A DNA stretch of 30,166 bases from the IMG/VR virus record IMGVR_UViG_3300032315_000982, positions 1-30,166 of that record. One strand, written 5' to 3'. This DNA is from a virus. This document shows positions 28,668-30,166 of this stretch, one piece after another. Under the pieces are notes generated by a model. That model was not told where the DNA came from and did no database searches. It worked only from the letters and a program-made list of their open reading frames with translations. Made by a program: the position numbers and the translations under genes. Each line of letters begins with the position of its first letter. Position 1 is the first letter of the stretch.

Positions 28668-29621
28668 TCATCTACATTGCTTGTTATCTAATCGACATCT
28701 TTTGTCAAATGACAAATCTAACAAAAACATACGGTTATCTTCAGGTTTAGAATCATATCTAAAGTTTTGATATTGCACCGCGTCAACAGTTACGTAATTG
28801 CCTCTCACAGCTTGTTGTAGTAACTTAATGTAAAACGGTGGTACAGCGCCCGAAATAATGCCGTAATTTTCTGTTATATCTTTACTAATAACTACATTTC
28901 TGTCATTTTCTGTTATCGCTTCAGTATCGCCAAAGAACTCAACAGTTCCAAAGATACGAAGTGAATTGTAAAACGGTGTATTATTAGAACCTAAATAGTT
29001 AGTTAAAGTTCCGTAAAAATTACCGTTGCAATCATAATTTGCATAAGTACTATAAATTAGTGAAGTATCGTTTAAGTTGCCGCAGCCTTCTACCTTTTTA
29101 TAATATTCTGTCCAAAGCCTTTTATCTATTTCAGGTTCTAAACTTATCTGATTTATTTTGTAATATTTAATGTACAATCTAAAGCAATCCAAATCAGCAG
29201 GGAACAAACCTGTATTAACAAACCACGTTTGAATGCTGCCCGTTGAAAGACTTTGACCTACGTGGTAACTATCAGAAAAATCATCTATAAATTCAGATAC
29301 TAAGTTACCGCAACAATCATATAAGCTAACTACAACATAATGCGAAGTACTTGTACTTGTTTGAAAACCTGCTACCAAAACGCTATTAGGCTGATTATAC
29401 AAATCAGTAACTTGTGTTTGAAATGGTATAATATCGCCTTCAACATACGGAATATAAAACGGCAAATCAGAACCGCATAAATTACAGTTCCACGCATCAG
29501 TTTCGTTTTGCATAAAATTAGGCGGCAAAACAGGGCAGGCATACCGAATCGGTACGGGCTGCCTAAAAGAATATGTCCTACTAATTTCGGGCGTATATGA
29601 AACAGGATAATTTACTAACAT
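28668..29621 (-). CDS. Unknown 317-residue virion protein
   Basis: The sequence is strand-rich with aromatic residues and several cysteines (CNLCG at 46-50, CCG at 106-108, RCRLDNKQCR at the end), consistent with a tail or baseplate protein, but no family is recognised. I chose ATG 29621; an in-frame TTG at 29639 would lie on top of the -7 element at 29629-29636. With initiation near the ATG, the transcript would have almost no leader. It is preceded by a short gap and another virion gene on the same strand. Confidence 0.55.
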   Translation of the reverse strand: MLVNYPVSYTPEISRTYSFRQPVPIRYACPVLPPNFMQNETDAWNCNLCGSDLPFYIPYVEGDIIPFQTQVTDLYNQPNSVLVAGFQTSTSTSHYVVVSLYDCCGNLVSEFIDDFSDSYHVGQSLSTGSIQTWFVNTGLFPADLDCFRLYIKYYKINQISLEPEIDKRLWTEYYKKVEGCGNLNDTSLIYSTYANYDCNGNFYGTLTNYLGSNNTPFYNSLRIFGTVEFFGDTEAITENDRNVVISKDITENYGIISGAVPPFYIKLLQQAVRGNYVTVDAVQYQNFRYDSKPEDNRMFLLDLSFDKRCRLDNKQCR

Positions 29622-29628
29622 ATATTCG

Positions 29629-29636
29629 CAAAGATA
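29629..29636 (-). promoter_or_regulatory. Bacteroidota-type -7 element before the 317-residue gene
   Basis: On the minus strand TATCTTTG matches TAnnTTTG, eight bases upstream of the chosen ATG. No TTTG is found at the -33 position, so this is weaker than the 9538 promoter. Confidence 0.45.
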
Positions 29637-29661
29637 CAAATAAAAATTAAATTAAAAAATT

Positions 29662-30166
29662 TTATCCTAAATCGCTACATTTATAGTTATTGTCAAAAGT
29701 AATAATAGGTATTAAACTTGGCGCAGGTATTGGAACACTCATTAAAATTTCGTGTCTTATTGTGTGTGGTCCTGTGCCCGGGTCAAAGTCACCATCAACA
29801 ATAAACCTATAATAAGCTATTGGAATTGTATCGCTAATCTTTATAGCAGTTACTATATTGCCCGCGTAACTTAAAACGCCTATAGGGCTATTTGCGTTAT
29901 CTACAAAGTTATTTTGAACTATATTTATGCCGCCTACATAATCGGGATGCGCTAATATTTCAGCTATTACCGCCGTTGGGTTACCTGTAATAGTCCACAA
30001 AGGTAAAACGCCAACAGTTCTATAAGTTGATGTACTTGTTAATGCAACTAAGCCGATAGGGCAATAATCGGGCACTTGCTGATATGCAATACCTGTAACC
30101 CAATAACGCTGACCTTGTGTTAATTGTTGTACGTTTATTTTAAAATTAGCTTCATTCGATGGCGCA
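29662..30166 (-). CDS. Unknown virion protein, cut by the window edge
   Basis: The reading frame is open from the stop at 29662 to the right edge. The GTG at 30075 is only an internal codon: in-frame residues such as NVQQLTQGQRYWVTGIAYQQ continue upstream without a stop. The visible 168 residues are strand-rich, with DGDFDPGTGPHTIRHEILMSV and a cysteine near the end (KCSDLG). No family recognised. It is the first visible gene of the leftward virion unit. Confidence 0.6.
   Translation of the reverse strand, partial: APSNEANFKINVQQLTQGQRYWVTGIAYQQVPDYCPIGLVALTSTSTYRTVGVLPLWTITGNPTAVIAEILAHPDYVGGINIVQNNFVDNANSPIGVLSYAGNIVTAIKISDTIPIAYYRFIVDGDFDPGTGPHTIRHEILMSVPIPAPSLIPIITFDNNYKCSDLG

Noticed and set aside
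30073-30075. GTG as the true start of the rightmost gene
   Set aside because: The frame remains open with plausible protein sequence up to the window edge, so the gene continues beyond it.
1-30166. tRNA genes, CRISPR arrays, insertion sequences, integrase and att sites
   Set aside because: No cloverleaf with T-loop consensus, no regular repeat-spacer array, no transposase or tyrosine/serine recombinase signature was seen; the 18-base repeat at 5352/5651 is inside coding ends and is treated as a finding, not an att site.

Overview
This window looks like about 30 kb of a tailed double-stranded DNA phage (or prophage) of a Bacteroidota host. The host call rests on three things: several promoters match the Bacteroidota -7 element TAnnTTTG, most starts are preceded by A-rich leaders instead of Shine-Dalgarno sequences, and the tail-fibre and glucosaminidase proteins resemble those seen in Bacteroidota phages. 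No integrase, repressor, terminase, DNA polymerase, tape-measure gene, tRNA or CRISPR array is visible, so lifestyle cannot be settled from this piece.

Layout. (1) 126-1424, minus strand: a recombination pair, a RecE-like PD-(D/E)XK exonuclease followed by a probable Rad52/Sak-like annealing protein, closed by an intrinsic terminator that may have an antiterminator partner. (2) 1457-1483: back-to-back promoters. (3) 1515-9519, plus strand: a tightly packed early operon with a small HTH protein, an SF2 helicase with a zinc knuckle, a SNF2-like helicase fused to an N4/N6 DNA methyltransferase, a 61-residue protein, a membrane-anchored lysozyme-like protein, a VRR-NUC nuclease, an isolated DnaB N-terminal domain and a P-loop replicative helicase. 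(4) 9538-14967, plus strand: a second transcription unit with its own good promoter. It holds many small unknown proteins, two small membrane proteins, a secreted glucosaminidase, SSB, a MazG-like enzyme and a NUMOD-like protein. (5) 14988-30166, minus strand: the virion and lysis genes, transcribed leftward from beyond the right edge. In transcription order these are tail-like proteins, portal, Mu-F-like head morphogenesis protein, an L,D-transpeptidase-like protein, small proteins, scaffold, major capsid protein, neck proteins, fibre proteins, a membrane protein and a holin. At least four hairpins or terminators subdivide this unit, and a strong one closes it inside the last convergent plus-strand gene.

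How it may work together: the early operon supplies strand separation (two SF2 helicases and one P-loop helicase), DNA modification and SSB, while the divergent exonuclease and annealing pair supplies recombination. The most notable point is that both the helicase-methyltransferase fusion and the small protein after it end in QLTLF. This closely matches the bacterial sliding-clamp binding pentapeptide and suggests that modification, and possibly a small clamp-directed protein, is tethered to the replication fork. The virion is also unusual: many structural proteins carry cysteine clusters, including a DnaJ-type CxxCxGxG pair inside the portal, and a fibre protein has a 456-bp CpG-free core that looks like a swapped receptor-binding domain.
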